64,000 nucleotides of DNA from the NCBI GenBank assembly GCA_902623995.1, contig CACNWE010000010.1, positions 1-64,000 of the forward strand, given 5' to 3'. This document shows, piece by piece, positions 25,310-33,763 of the stretch. The stretch comes from an uncultured SAR116 cluster alpha proteobacterium (GTDB taxonomy: Bacteria > Pseudomonadota > Alphaproteobacteria > Puniceispirillales > Marisalimonadaceae). The notes beneath the pieces are model-generated. The model made no database searches, had not been told where the DNA came from, and saw nothing but the letters and a program-made list of their open reading frames with translations. The translations under genes were made by a program, and so were the position numbers. Numbering within the stretch: the first letter of the stretch is position 1; each line of letters begins with the position of its first letter.

Positions 25310-25498
25310 ATGTCAAAAAATATAAATAATGATAATAAAAGAGTGACTTGCCATGGATGCAATTATTTCTTCATTACCCACAAAAAACAAAGGCCGTGGG
25401 GATGCAAAAAATTTGGTTTTATCTCTAAATTTATACCATCACTGGAAGTATTTAGTACAACTGGTATGGAATGTGCATATAAAAAAGAGAAGAATTAA
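25310..25498 (+). CDS. Small Cys-rich protein in the flhB operon
   Basis: A 62-residue protein with four cysteines arranged CxxC (14, 17), C (32) and C (54): the core reads TCHGCNYFFITHKKQRPWGC, then KKFGF, then FSTTGMEC. The pattern CxxCxYFxxTxxxxxPWGCxxFGF...PS...SxGxxC matches a group of short Cys-rich proteins that I recall near flagellar genes in other proteobacteria. Their function is unknown to me. Four cysteines suggest metal binding. It is sandwiched between unknown genes after flhB. Confidence 0.65.
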   Translation: MSKNINNDNKRVTCHGCNYFFITHKKQRPWGCKKFGFISKFIPSLEVFSTTGMECAYKKEKN

Positions 25499-25540
25499 GT
25501 ATTTTATATTTGTTTAGTTAAAAACTATAGGAAAAATAAA

Positions 25541-26254
25541 ATGGATACAAAAATGGAAGCTGTTCAAGAAAGCATAAAATTAGCTTTAGACGCAGCAGAT
25601 GCAGCAACTGATGTAACTTCAGAATATAATAAAGTTAAAAAGGCACACGAAAAATTGGAGGCTAAGGTGAAACAAATTCATAAATATACAACGATCGTTT
25701 TTTTATCATCTATTATATCAGGTTTAGTTGTGATAATTGTTAGTGCTTTTTTATTTATGCAATCCTCAGATAAATTGACTAATATGACAGAAACAAGTAG
25801 GGAAGCACTGGTAGTTTTTGCAGAGAACGTCGATGGGGTAAACGCTTCGCTAAAAAATCTAGACATTGCTATTAAAAAACAAGGAGATTTACTAGAGGTT
25901 AACAAGAAATTAGTTGTAACTCTTGATAAAATAGAGAAAAGAGTTCAAACATCTAACGAAAATACAGTTTCAGAATTACAATTAATTACAAACACTCTTG
26001 TAAATGAATTAAATAAAAACTCTCAAGTAAGTATAGATAATAATAATAGACTTACTGCAAATTTAGAAAAGTTAAATAAATCTAATAATAAGTCTATCTC
26101 TAAAGCTATTCAACAGATCAGTAATAAAGCTATCTATAAACAAATCGTAGCTAACCAAGCAATACAAGCACAACAAATTTCAAAACTTTTAAAACAAAAT
26201 AATAATGTTTTAAGTAAGATTGCTGATAAAACTAGTAGAATTAAATATCCATAA
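25541..26254 (+). CDS. Bitopic coiled-coil membrane protein, possible MotF-like
   Basis: The 237 residues comprise a helical cytoplasmic N-terminus (1-48), one transmembrane helix (about 51-72, IVFLSSIISGLVVIIVSAFLFM) and a long periplasmic coiled coil (about 75-230, rich in Asn, Lys and Leu). The topology, size (24.5 kDa class) and flagellar context resemble MotF of Rhodobacter sphaeroides, a bitopic protein needed for Fla1 rotation. That link is from topology and context only; I cannot show sequence homology. A methyl-accepting or scaffold-like coiled-coil protein is the alternative. AGGA lies ten bases before the ATG. Confidence 0.6.
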   Translation: MDTKMEAVQESIKLALDAADAATDVTSEYNKVKKAHEKLEAKVKQIHKYTTIVFLSSIISGLVVIIVSAFLFMQSSDKLTNMTETSREALVVFAENVDGVNASLKNLDIAIKKQGDLLEVNKKLVVTLDKIEKRVQTSNENTVSELQLITNTLVNELNKNSQVSIDNNNRLTANLEKLNKSNNKSISKAIQQISNKAIYKQIVANQAIQAQQISKLLKQNNNVLSKIADKTSRIKYP

Positions 26255-26285
26255 TTTAGGAAGTTTATATAGTGAGTTTAATTAA

Positions 26286-27002
26286 ATGAATCAAGAAATT
26301 GTAACTGATAAATCATTTCTACAGATTAAAACAATAAGAACATCTTCAAATGGATTTCTAATGAAACTTAAAGAGGGAGACGTTATTTTAGCACTTGATG
26401 GTGAAATGGTTAATAAGAGCTATGAAGAACTATCTAAAGAATTATCTGAAATAAAAGAAAAAAATGAAAAAAAAGTAATTACTTTATTTAGAGATGGAGT
26501 TATTTTTAATACTTTTATATATGGTCCTTTGGGAGTAATTTGTGAAAATATAACATATGAAAAAATACCAGAATTAGAAATTGCAAATATCAATGATCAT
26601 TTTCAAAAAAATGAATTTTACTTTTTATTCGAAGTTTTTCAAAAACCTGGAAATGTTGCTATTTTACTTAATACAATGCCGTCGATTTTTGCAAGTATTG
26701 CTCCACCATTGTGGATGTTACAAAATAGGTTGTGGACTTTCTTTTGTATTACAATGGTATTTTACTTTTTGCTTTTTTCGATTTCTCCGTGGTTATTTTT
26801 CATAGGTTGGATATTAAAATCTTGGTATGTAGGAAATAGTCAGATAGATCTTTTAAGATTCTTTTATAGGCTAAACAATTATAGGTTAAGTTTAAGTTTT
26901 TGTGCAAAAAGTGAAAAAGAGGCACAAGAAATTGCTAGAAAATTTGATGATAAAATTGATTTTTATTTCTCTTACTTAGAGCCAGTTATAATAGAAGATT
27001 AA
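26286..27002 (+). CDS. PDZ-like plus DUF2628-like membrane protein
   Basis: Residues about 10-85 look like a PDZ-type fold (GFLMKLKEGDVILALDGEMVN, then ITLFRDGVIFN). Residues about 145-238 resemble DUF2628 proteins: PPLWMLQNRLWTF, two hydrophobic stretches, WLFFIGWILKSWYVGNSQIDLLRFFYRLNN, and a closing Glu/Lys-rich part with SEKEAQEIARKFD. Both domains would lie at the cytoplasmic membrane face. It ends the plus-strand flagellar run, meets the housekeeping block tail to tail, and has only a weak ribosome binding site. Function is unknown. Confidence 0.6.
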   Translation: MNQEIVTDKSFLQIKTIRTSSNGFLMKLKEGDVILALDGEMVNKSYEELSKELSEIKEKNEKKVITLFRDGVIFNTFIYGPLGVICENITYEKIPELEIANINDHFQKNEFYFLFEVFQKPGNVAILLNTMPSIFASIAPPLWMLQNRLWTFFCITMVFYFLLFSISPWLFFIGWILKSWYVGNSQIDLLRFFYRLNNYRLSLSFCAKSEKEAQEIARKFDDKIDFYFSYLEPVIIED

Positions 27003-27004
27003 TC

Positions 27005-27715
27005 TTAGTTAAATCTCATTAAATCAATTATCTCCCCTTTATAAATTTTATTTGAAAAAATAATTCTTTTTATTTTTTCTGCTACATCTTTTGGGTTTTG
27101 AAGATTATTACTATTTTCACCAGGCATTGCCTGTTTCCTCATTTTCGTATTTGTTTTTCCAGGATTTATTATTGAAATAGATAAATTATTATTTTTATTC
27201 TCCATAGACCATATTTTAACCATGTGTTGAAGTGATGCTTTAGATACAGCATAAGCACCCCAGAAAGGTCTTGGTTCATAAGCTACTGTTGACGACAGAA
27301 AAGAAGCTTTAGGTTTATTACTATTTTTTAGAAGTGGCTCAAAAGATCGAATAAGTCTATGATTGCTAATTAAATTGACATTAATTACTTCAATGAACTC
27401 ATCACTACTTTGGTGATGGATAGGACCAAGAGTTCCTAGAATTGCTGCATTTGATATTAAAATATCTAATTTTTTCCATCTTTTAAATATTTCTAAACCT
27501 AATTTATCAATACCAATTAAATCATTCATATCGAGTTTAACTAAAGTACATGAACCACCATTATCGGCTATGACTTTTTCAGTTTTTTCTAGACTAGATA
27601 GAGATTTCCCAGTGATAATTGTATGGTAATTATGTTTCGCAATTGCAATAGCCGTTTCTGCTCCAATACCACTTCCTGCTCCGGTAATAAGAGCAATTTT
27701 ATTTTTATTATTCAT
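27005..27715 (-). CDS. Short-chain dehydrogenase/reductase
   Basis: NAD(P)-dependent oxidoreductase of the SDR family, 236 residues. The nucleotide site GAGSGIG lies near residue 12, an NAA motif is in ILISNAAILG, and the active-site YxxxK is YAVSK. A Ser is available in FLSSTVAYEP before it. The substrate cannot be told. An SDR gene next to purF is a common alphaproteobacterial arrangement. It starts five bases after the purF stop and is the last gene of a long minus-strand run. Confidence 0.85.
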   Translation of the reverse strand: MNNKNKIALITGAGSGIGAETAIAIAKHNYHTIITGKSLSSLEKTEKVIADNGGSCTLVKLDMNDLIGIDKLGLEIFKRWKKLDILISNAAILGTLGPIHHQSSDEFIEVINVNLISNHRLIRSFEPLLKNSNKPKASFLSSTVAYEPRPFWGAYAVSKASLQHMVKIWSMENKNNNLSISIINPGKTNTKMRKQAMPGENSNNLQNPKDVAEKIKRIIFSNKIYKGEIIDLMRFN

Positions 27716-27719
27716 TAGA

Positions 27720-29132
27720 TTATTTATTAAGTTTCAGAATTTCAGTCACATCTATTGGATATTCACCTGTAAAACAGTGATCAGTAAACTGTGGTATTTT
27801 TGAGTTCCTTTCTTCACATCCCATTGCTTTATAAGTGCCATTTAAAGATAGAAAAAATAATGACGTAGCTCCAACTAATTCAGTCATTTCTGTTAAATTA
27901 GATTTAGAAGCAATCAATTGATTATAGCTTGGTGTATCTATACCATAAAAATCTGGGTGTAAAATTGGAGGGCATGAAATTCCTAAATGAACTTCCTTTG
28001 CTCCTGCTTCGTAAACCATTTTAACAATTTTGCTTGAAGTAGTTCCTCTAACTATGGAGTCATCAATTAAAATAACTTTTTTATTTTCTATACATGATTT
28101 ATTTACACTATGTTTAAGTTTTACACCAAATTGTCTAATATTCTGTGAAGGTTCTATAAAAGTACGACCAACATAGTGACTTCTGATTATTCCAAGTTCA
28201 AATGGAATTTTTGACTTTTGTGAAAATCCAATAGCTGCTGAAACACCAGAATCTGGTATTGGGACAACTACATCTGCGTTTATATTATTTTCAATAGCTA
28301 ATTGTTCACCAAGAGCCTTTCTGTATGTGTAAACTGTTTTATTTCCTACTATACTATCAGGGCTAGCGAAATAAATTCTTTCAAATATACAAGGTCGTTC
28401 CGGGATTTTTTTAAATGGTTTAATTGAGTCAATACCTTTTTCAGTTATCACGATTATCTCGCCATTTTCTATATCACGAACATATTTTGCCCCAATCATG
28501 TCTAAAGCACAAGTTTCCGAAGCTAAAACAGGAGAACCATTTTTATCACCTAGAACTAATGGTCTAATCCCATAAGGGTCTCTTACCCCAATAAGTTTTT
28601 TGTTTGTTAGTATTACAAGTGAATATGCTCCTTTTACTTGATGGAGTGTATCAATTAGCTTATCGATTATATTTTTCTTTTTTGAACGTGCAACTAACTG
28701 GAGAATAATTTCAGTGTCAGATGAAGTTTGAAAAATAGATCCACTTTCTACTAAATATTTTTTAATTGAATAAGTGTTTGTTAAATTTCCATTATGTGCG
28801 CATGCGAAGCCGCCAACAGCTAAATTTGCAAAAAGTGGTTGTAGATTTTCAGGTTTAGATGCGCCAGTTGTAGAGTATCGTACGTGACCTATAGCTGTTT
28901 TACCAGGAAGTTGAGACAAAATATTTTTATTGTTAAAGTTATCTCCTACCAAACCTTGTTTTCGTACTGAATGAAAAACTTTTCCATCAAAGCTCACTAT
29001 CCCTGCGCCTTCTTGACCTCTATGTTGAAGAGAATGAAGACCTAGAGTCGTTAGTACAGATGCTTCTTCAGTTCCAAATATACCAAATACTCCACACTCT
29101 TCTTTAAACTTATCATCCATTTTACAATACAT
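27720..29132 (-). CDS. purF: Amidophosphoribosyltransferase PurF
   Basis: First step of de novo purine synthesis: PRPP plus glutamine to phosphoribosylamine. It has 470 residues. The N-terminal class II glutaminase uses Cys13 (EECGVFGIFG) after a short propeptide, with AIGHVRYSTTG and CAHNGNLTN following. The C-terminal phosphoribosyltransferase domain carries the PRPP loop VILIDDSIVRGTTSSKIV. AGGAAA precedes the ATG at 29132. It lies between cvpA and the SDR gene. Confidence 0.96.
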   Translation of the reverse strand: MYCKMDDKFKEECGVFGIFGTEEASVLTTLGLHSLQHRGQEGAGIVSFDGKVFHSVRKQGLVGDNFNNKNILSQLPGKTAIGHVRYSTTGASKPENLQPLFANLAVGGFACAHNGNLTNTYSIKKYLVESGSIFQTSSDTEIILQLVARSKKKNIIDKLIDTLHQVKGAYSLVILTNKKLIGVRDPYGIRPLVLGDKNGSPVLASETCALDMIGAKYVRDIENGEIIVITEKGIDSIKPFKKIPERPCIFERIYFASPDSIVGNKTVYTYRKALGEQLAIENNINADVVVPIPDSGVSAAIGFSQKSKIPFELGIIRSHYVGRTFIEPSQNIRQFGVKLKHSVNKSCIENKKVILIDDSIVRGTTSSKIVKMVYEAGAKEVHLGISCPPILHPDFYGIDTPSYNQLIASKSNLTEMTELVGATSLFFLSLNGTYKAMGCEERNSKIPQFTDHCFTGEYPIDVTEILKLNK

Positions 29133-29155
29133 TATATTTTCCTAGAACTTTTGTT

Positions 29156-29689
29156 TCAGAATTCTTTTTTTTCATTATCAATTTTTAGTGCTTCGTTATT
29201 AAATAATTTTATCAATAATTCAGAAGAAAAATTTACATATCTGAAGGAATATGATTCTAGAAGCGTATCAGGTAATTTTTTATCTTTACCTATTAAATAT
29301 AAGAATCCTAAATAAAATAAAATGATTAATAAAAAACCTCTACAGGCACCAAAAATAAACCCACAAATTTTGTCAAAAATTAAAATTCCATTTAATTCAA
29401 ATTTTGGAGATAACCAACTCGAGATAATACTAGATAAAATCAAAGTTCCTAAAAATGGAAAACCAAAGGCGATTAAATCTACAATCATCTCCTGTGATAT
29501 GTGGTCTAACAATTTAATTTTAAACTTTTCAAAGAAATTTGACGCTATAATCAAAGACAAAATCCAAGAAATAATACTAAATAATTCTTGAACAAAACCT
29601 CTAAAAGTTGCTACTATACATGATGTAAGAATTATTCCAAAAACTATAATATCTATTATATTAAAATATATATTGTAAAAAGATTCCAT
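29156..29689 (-). CDS. cvpA: CvpA family membrane protein
   Basis: Inner-membrane protein of 177 residues with four hydrophobic segments (about 10-28, 35-50, 67-90, 103-130). The family traits FRGFVQELFSIISWILSLIIASNFF and ICGFIFGACRGFLLII are visible. CvpA was named for colicin V production in E. coli; its molecular role is unsettled, with links to envelope stress. The cvpA-purF pair is widely conserved. The start overlaps the radA stop by one base (TGATG). Confidence 0.92.
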   Translation of the reverse strand: MESFYNIYFNIIDIIVFGIILTSCIVATFRGFVQELFSIISWILSLIIASNFFEKFKIKLLDHISQEMIVDLIAFGFPFLGTLILSSIISSWLSPKFELNGILIFDKICGFIFGACRGFLLIILFYLGFLYLIGKDKKLPDTLLESYSFRYVNFSSELLIKLFNNEALKIDNEKKEF

Positions 29690-31056
29690 CAGTATCTATT
29701 ATCTTCACTAATTAATTCTACTAAGTCGCTTAAAACACTTAAATTGTTATAACTCATATCTTCGTGAATTATAACTTTTTGTTTTGAGGGTAAATTAATA
29801 TTAGTAAAACCTAATTTATAAGCTTCTTTAATTCTTAATTCTGGCTGATTAACTTTTCTTATTTCTCCTGAAAGTCCAATTTCTCCAAAAAAAATACTTG
29901 TGAAAGATATTGGGATATTTTTTACAGATGAGATTATAGCAGCAGCTACGGCTAAATCTGCTGCTGGTTCAAATAGTCTTATGCCTCCTGCAATATTCAA
30001 AAATATGTCCATATTGGAAAGATGAATTTTACACCTTGCCTCTAAAACTGCGCATAACATAGAGAGCCTAGAAATGTCCCAACCTACTATTACTCTTCTT
30101 GGAGACGCTAATGTAGATTGAGTAACTAATGCCTGGATTTCAACTAAAATAGGTCTAGTCCCTTCTAATCCAGCAAAAATTGCTGTGCCTGATATATTCT
30201 TTTGTCTGTCAGACAAAAAAATTGCGGAGGGATTTACTATTTCTTTTAATCCATTATTAAGCATCTCAAACACACCGATTTCATTATTTGCACCAAATCT
30301 ATTTTTAAAACTTCTTAAAATTCTATATTGAAAATTATTATCTCCTTCAAAATATAAAACAGTATCAACCATATGTTCCAAAACTTTTGGTCCAGCTATT
30401 GCTCCATCTTTTGTTAGATGACCAATTAAAATTAGTATAGTATTTGTTTTTTTTGCAGCTAATATTAATTCATGTGCGCTAGCTCTCACTTGTGATACAG
30501 TACCAGGCGAACTGTCTAATTGTGGTAAATACATAGTTTGTATAGAATCAATTACTAATACACATCTCTTTTTTTCTGAGTTTATTGTGATGGCAATATC
30601 AGATGCATTTGTGATTGATGCAAATTCTATATCATTATTCTTAATACCTAAACGGTCAGCTCTCATTTTTATTTGAGATAAACTTTCTTCTCCAGAAACA
30701 TAAATACATTTTTCTTTTTGATTAGATAGCCTCCCAACGAGTTGTAGCAATAAAGTAGATTTCCCAATACCAGGATCCCCACCAATCAGAGTAACGGATC
30801 CTGGAACAAATCCACCACCAATTACTCTATCTAGTTCATTGAGATTAGTCTTAATTCTAGAGTATTCGTAATTTACATCATTCAGTTTTTCAAAGTTTAT
30901 CTTTTCACCTATTGATTTAGATAAAATGCCAGAGGGTCTAGAATTATTTTTTTCAACTAATGTGTTCCATTGATTACATTGTTCGCATTTGCCGATCCAT
31001 CTTGAGTAAACACTTCCACAAGATTGACAAACAAATTGTTTCTTGGATTTAATCAT
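29689..31056 (-). CDS. radA: DNA repair protein RadA
   Basis: RecA-like branch migration ATPase that processes recombination intermediates. It has 455 residues. An N-terminal C4 zinc finger (CQSCG, CEQCNQW), Walker A GDPGIGKST (about 93-101), the RadA-specific KNRFG motif (LRSFKNRFGANNEIGVFEM), and a C-terminal Lon-like domain (VIVGWDISRLSMLCAVLEARC, LNIAGGIRLFEPAADLAVAAAIISS, FGEIGLSGEIR) are all present. It overlaps the ABC ATPase gene by four bases at its start and cvpA by one base at its end. Confidence 0.97.
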   Translation of the reverse strand: MIKSKKQFVCQSCGSVYSRWIGKCEQCNQWNTLVEKNNSRPSGILSKSIGEKINFEKLNDVNYEYSRIKTNLNELDRVIGGGFVPGSVTLIGGDPGIGKSTLLLQLVGRLSNQKEKCIYVSGEESLSQIKMRADRLGIKNNDIEFASITNASDIAITINSEKKRCVLVIDSIQTMYLPQLDSSPGTVSQVRASAHELILAAKKTNTILILIGHLTKDGAIAGPKVLEHMVDTVLYFEGDNNFQYRILRSFKNRFGANNEIGVFEMLNNGLKEIVNPSAIFLSDRQKNISGTAIFAGLEGTRPILVEIQALVTQSTLASPRRVIVGWDISRLSMLCAVLEARCKIHLSNMDIFLNIAGGIRLFEPAADLAVAAAIISSVKNIPISFTSIFFGEIGLSGEIRKVNQPELRIKEAYKLGFTNINLPSKQKVIIHEDMSYNNLSVLSDLVELISEDNRY

Positions 31057-31826
31057 TTAAATAATACTTCAGAATTAATTGATTTTATAAATTCTTGTAT
31101 TTTTGAGTTTGCTGAATTGAACATTTCCTCAGGTTTGCCAGACCATGAAATAGTTTGCTTATCAATTAATATGACCTTGTCAGCAATTCTACATACTGAA
31201 GCCATATCATGGGTAATTGTAATAGCACTTCCTCCAACTGATCTTACAGCTGTTTTAATTAACTTATCTATTAGACTTCCTGTTACAGGATCTAATCCAG
31301 AAGTAGGTTCATCAAATAATAAGATTTTTGGGTTTCCACAAATTGCTCTAGCTATGGCAACTCTTTTTTGCATTCCTCCTGAAATTTCAGAAGGATATAG
31401 ATCCAAAATATCAGGTTGAAGTCCTAATTGTTTTATTATTGAAAATGCTAATTGTTTACCTTGTTTTTTATTCAATTTTTCTCTAATAGCTGTTTTAAAA
31501 ATTATATTCTCCCAATTTTTAAGAGAATCAAATAGAGCGCCATGTTGAAAAGTAATTCCAAGATCTAGCAAAACTTTTTCTTTTAAATTTCTTGGTAAGT
31601 TTACCATTTCTGTGTCATTAATTTCAATTGAACCTTTGTCAGGTTGCAATATGCCAATTACATTTTTTAAAAGTACAGATTTTCCTGAACCAGATGCACC
31701 AATAATTGCTAAAGATTCTCCTTCGAGTAATTGAAAATTTATATTTTTGAGGACAATGTTGTTATTAAAGCTTTTTGATAAATCACTCACTTTTATTATG
31801 ATTTTTTTATTTTTTCTTTTTTTCAT
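31053..31826 (-). CDS. mlaF: MlaF-type ABC transporter ATPase
   Basis: ATPase of a lipid-transport ABC system (retrograde phospholipid transport in E. coli Mla). It has 257 residues with Walker A GASGSGKS, signature SGGMQKRVAIARAI, Walker B ILLFDEPTSGLDP and the switch His in ITHDMA. It sits three bases after the MlaE-type permease. No MlaD-type substrate-binding protein is in the neighbourhood, so the rest of the system must lie elsewhere. Confidence 0.88.
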   Translation of the reverse strand: MKKRKNKKIIIKVSDLSKSFNNNIVLKNINFQLLEGESLAIIGASGSGKSVLLKNVIGILQPDKGSIEINDTEMVNLPRNLKEKVLLDLGITFQHGALFDSLKNWENIIFKTAIREKLNKKQGKQLAFSIIKQLGLQPDILDLYPSEISGGMQKRVAIARAICGNPKILLFDEPTSGLDPVTGSLIDKLIKTAVRSVGGSAITITHDMASVCRIADKVILIDKQTISWSGKPEEMFNSANSKIQEFIKSINSEVLFK

Positions 31827-31829
31827 ATT

Positions 31830-32615
31830 TTAACCAAAAAATAGTGCTGTTATTATATATGTACTTGTTAAAATCATTACGGATGAAATAACAACTGATG
31901 ATGTAGTTGCAAATCCAACTCCTTCTGCCCCTTTGCTCGCATTATATCCAAAATAACAACTTACCATTGAGATTATTAAACCAAAAATAGCGGCTTTTAC
32001 AGTGCCTTGTATAATATCAATTAACTGTAAATATTCCATAGTTGCATATAGATATAGACTTGGATTAAAATTAAGTTTGTAAATAGCAATTACATAACCT
32101 CCTAAAATACCAATTGTATTTCCTATTAAAACTAAAAGAGGTATACAAACTAAGGAAGCAATTATTTTTGGTGCTATCAAATATTGCATAGGTCTAGTCC
32201 CTAATGTACCTAATGCGTCTATCTGTTCTGTAACTCTCATTGTTGCTATTTCTGCAGCCATTTTTGCTCCTATACGACCTGCTACCATCAAACCTGTCAA
32301 TACTGGGCCTAATTCTCTAGTGATTGAGGTTAAAACAATTCTTGCAACCGTAGACTCTGAGTTAAATTCAGTAAAGCCATTATAAGTCTGTAGAGCTAAA
32401 ACCATACCTGAAAAAAAAGTAGTTAAACCTACAACAGGTAATGAGAAATATCCAATATCTAGTATTTGTTGAAAAATTTTTTTTAAATACCAAGGTGGTT
32501 TAAATACCCAATAGATAGCGTTACAAAAAAAAATAAAAAAATGTCCAATATTTGCTACAAAATTAACAAATTTTTTTCCAGTTGTTCCAAGAATATCTAA
32601 AAAAAATTCAAGCAA
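31830..32615 (-). CDS. mlaE: MlaE-type ABC transporter permease
   Basis: Permease partner of the adjacent ATPase. 261 residues with an N-terminal amphipathic helix, about five hydrophobic segments and the family stretches FFSGMVLALQTYNGF, TRELGPVLTGLMVAGRIGAKMAAEIATMRVTEQIDAL and YFGYNASKGAEGVG. The EIATMRVTEQIDAL segment is the coupling helix region that contacts the ATPase. It follows alr in the minus-strand run. Confidence 0.92.
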   Translation of the reverse strand: MLEFFLDILGTTGKKFVNFVANIGHFFIFFCNAIYWVFKPPWYLKKIFQQILDIGYFSLPVVGLTTFFSGMVLALQTYNGFTEFNSESTVARIVLTSITRELGPVLTGLMVAGRIGAKMAAEIATMRVTEQIDALGTLGTRPMQYLIAPKIIASLVCIPLLVLIGNTIGILGGYVIAIYKLNFNPSLYLYATMEYLQLIDIIQGTVKAAIFGLIISMVSCYFGYNASKGAEGVGFATTSSVVISSVMILTSTYIITALFFG

Positions 32616-32648
32616 ATTTAATCACCTTTATTAAAAAATTTATAAGAG

Positions 32649-33731
32649 CTAATATTGCCTATATAAACGATCACCCATAAGTGTTAATAGTTCATAGCTA
32701 ATAATGTTATTATTTTTGAGTAAATGTCCAATGTTAGAATTATCTAACAAACAAATGTGATCTCCTTCTTTTAACTTGTTTTTTTTAACATCAGTAATAT
32801 CCAGAATAAAACTATCCATAGTTATATTACCGACAATTTTACACTTTTCATTTTCAATTAAAAAAACACTATTAGATTTTAACAATCTTAGCCAACCATC
32901 AGCATAACCAACTGCAATTGTAGCAAGTATTGAACTTCTTTTTAAAGTATCAATTCCACCATATGACACCTTTTCGCCAGCATTTACTTTTTTTATCTGA
33001 ATAATTGGAGCATATAACTTTAGTGGGAATTTTAATTCTTTAGAACTAAAATTAAAATTTTTACCAAAAGTATCTATTCCATATAATCCAATGCCAGGCC
33101 TTGTCTGGTCAAAACAAAAATTTGATCCAAGTTTTATTCCGTGACTATTTGCAAAGCTAACTTTTATATTTGGAAAATTTTTAGAAAATTTTTTGAGTTC
33201 ATTAAGTTGAAGCAAATTAATTTCATTTTCATTTTCTTGTGCATTTGAAAGGTGAGACATAATGTAATCTATTTTTACATTATTTAATAAATCTTTATTA
33301 TTAATTAAAAAATCTCTCTCTTTCTCACTTAATCCCAATCTATTCATTCCAGTATCAATGTTAATTATAACTTTTTGCTTTAATGCTTCTTTTGAAAAAT
33401 TTTTCAATCTTTTCAGTTGTTCAATATTATTCAATACAGGGATTAAGTTATTTTCAGAATAAATTTTTTCATTACCTGCTAAATAACCTTCAAAAATGGC
33501 AATTGATATTTTATTAGAGTTGAATTTTTTTCTAAGTTTAAGTCCTTCAAAAATATTTGCTACATAAAAATAATTACATCCAGATTCTAATAATGCACTA
33601 GCTACCTCTATCATACCCATACCATATGCATTAGCTTTTACAACTGCCGCGGCTTTCCCATTAGATGAGGTGTTCATTAAGTTCCAATTATATTTAATAT
33701 CATCTAGAGAAATTTTTAGAATAGATTTCAT
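32649..33731 (-). CDS. alr: Alanine racemase
   Basis: PLP enzyme that makes D-alanine for peptidoglycan. It has 360 residues. The PLP lysine lies in AAVVKANAYGMG (about residue 33). The second catalytic Tyr lies in KVSYGGIDTLKR. FDQTRPGIGLYGID and ITMDSFILDITDV are also typical. It lies between dnaB and mlaE, as in many alphaproteobacteria. Confidence 0.95.
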   Translation of the reverse strand: MKSILKISLDDIKYNWNLMNTSSNGKAAAVVKANAYGMGMIEVASALLESGCNYFYVANIFEGLKLRKKFNSNKISIAIFEGYLAGNEKIYSENNLIPVLNNIEQLKRLKNFSKEALKQKVIINIDTGMNRLGLSEKERDFLINNKDLLNNVKIDYIMSHLSNAQENENEINLLQLNELKKFSKNFPNIKVSFANSHGIKLGSNFCFDQTRPGIGLYGIDTFGKNFNFSSKELKFPLKLYAPIIQIKKVNAGEKVSYGGIDTLKRSSILATIAVGYADGWLRLLKSNSVFLIENEKCKIVGNITMDSFILDITDVKKNKLKEGDHICLLDNSNIGHLLKNNNIISYELLTLMGDRLYRQY

Positions 33732-33763
33732 AAAAAGATAATAAACAAATTCAAATAAATTTA

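Noticed and set aside
26255-26285. GTG at 26273 after AGGAAG as the start of the PDZ-like gene
   Set aside because: It is in another frame and stops after five codons (TGA overlapping the ATG at 26286).
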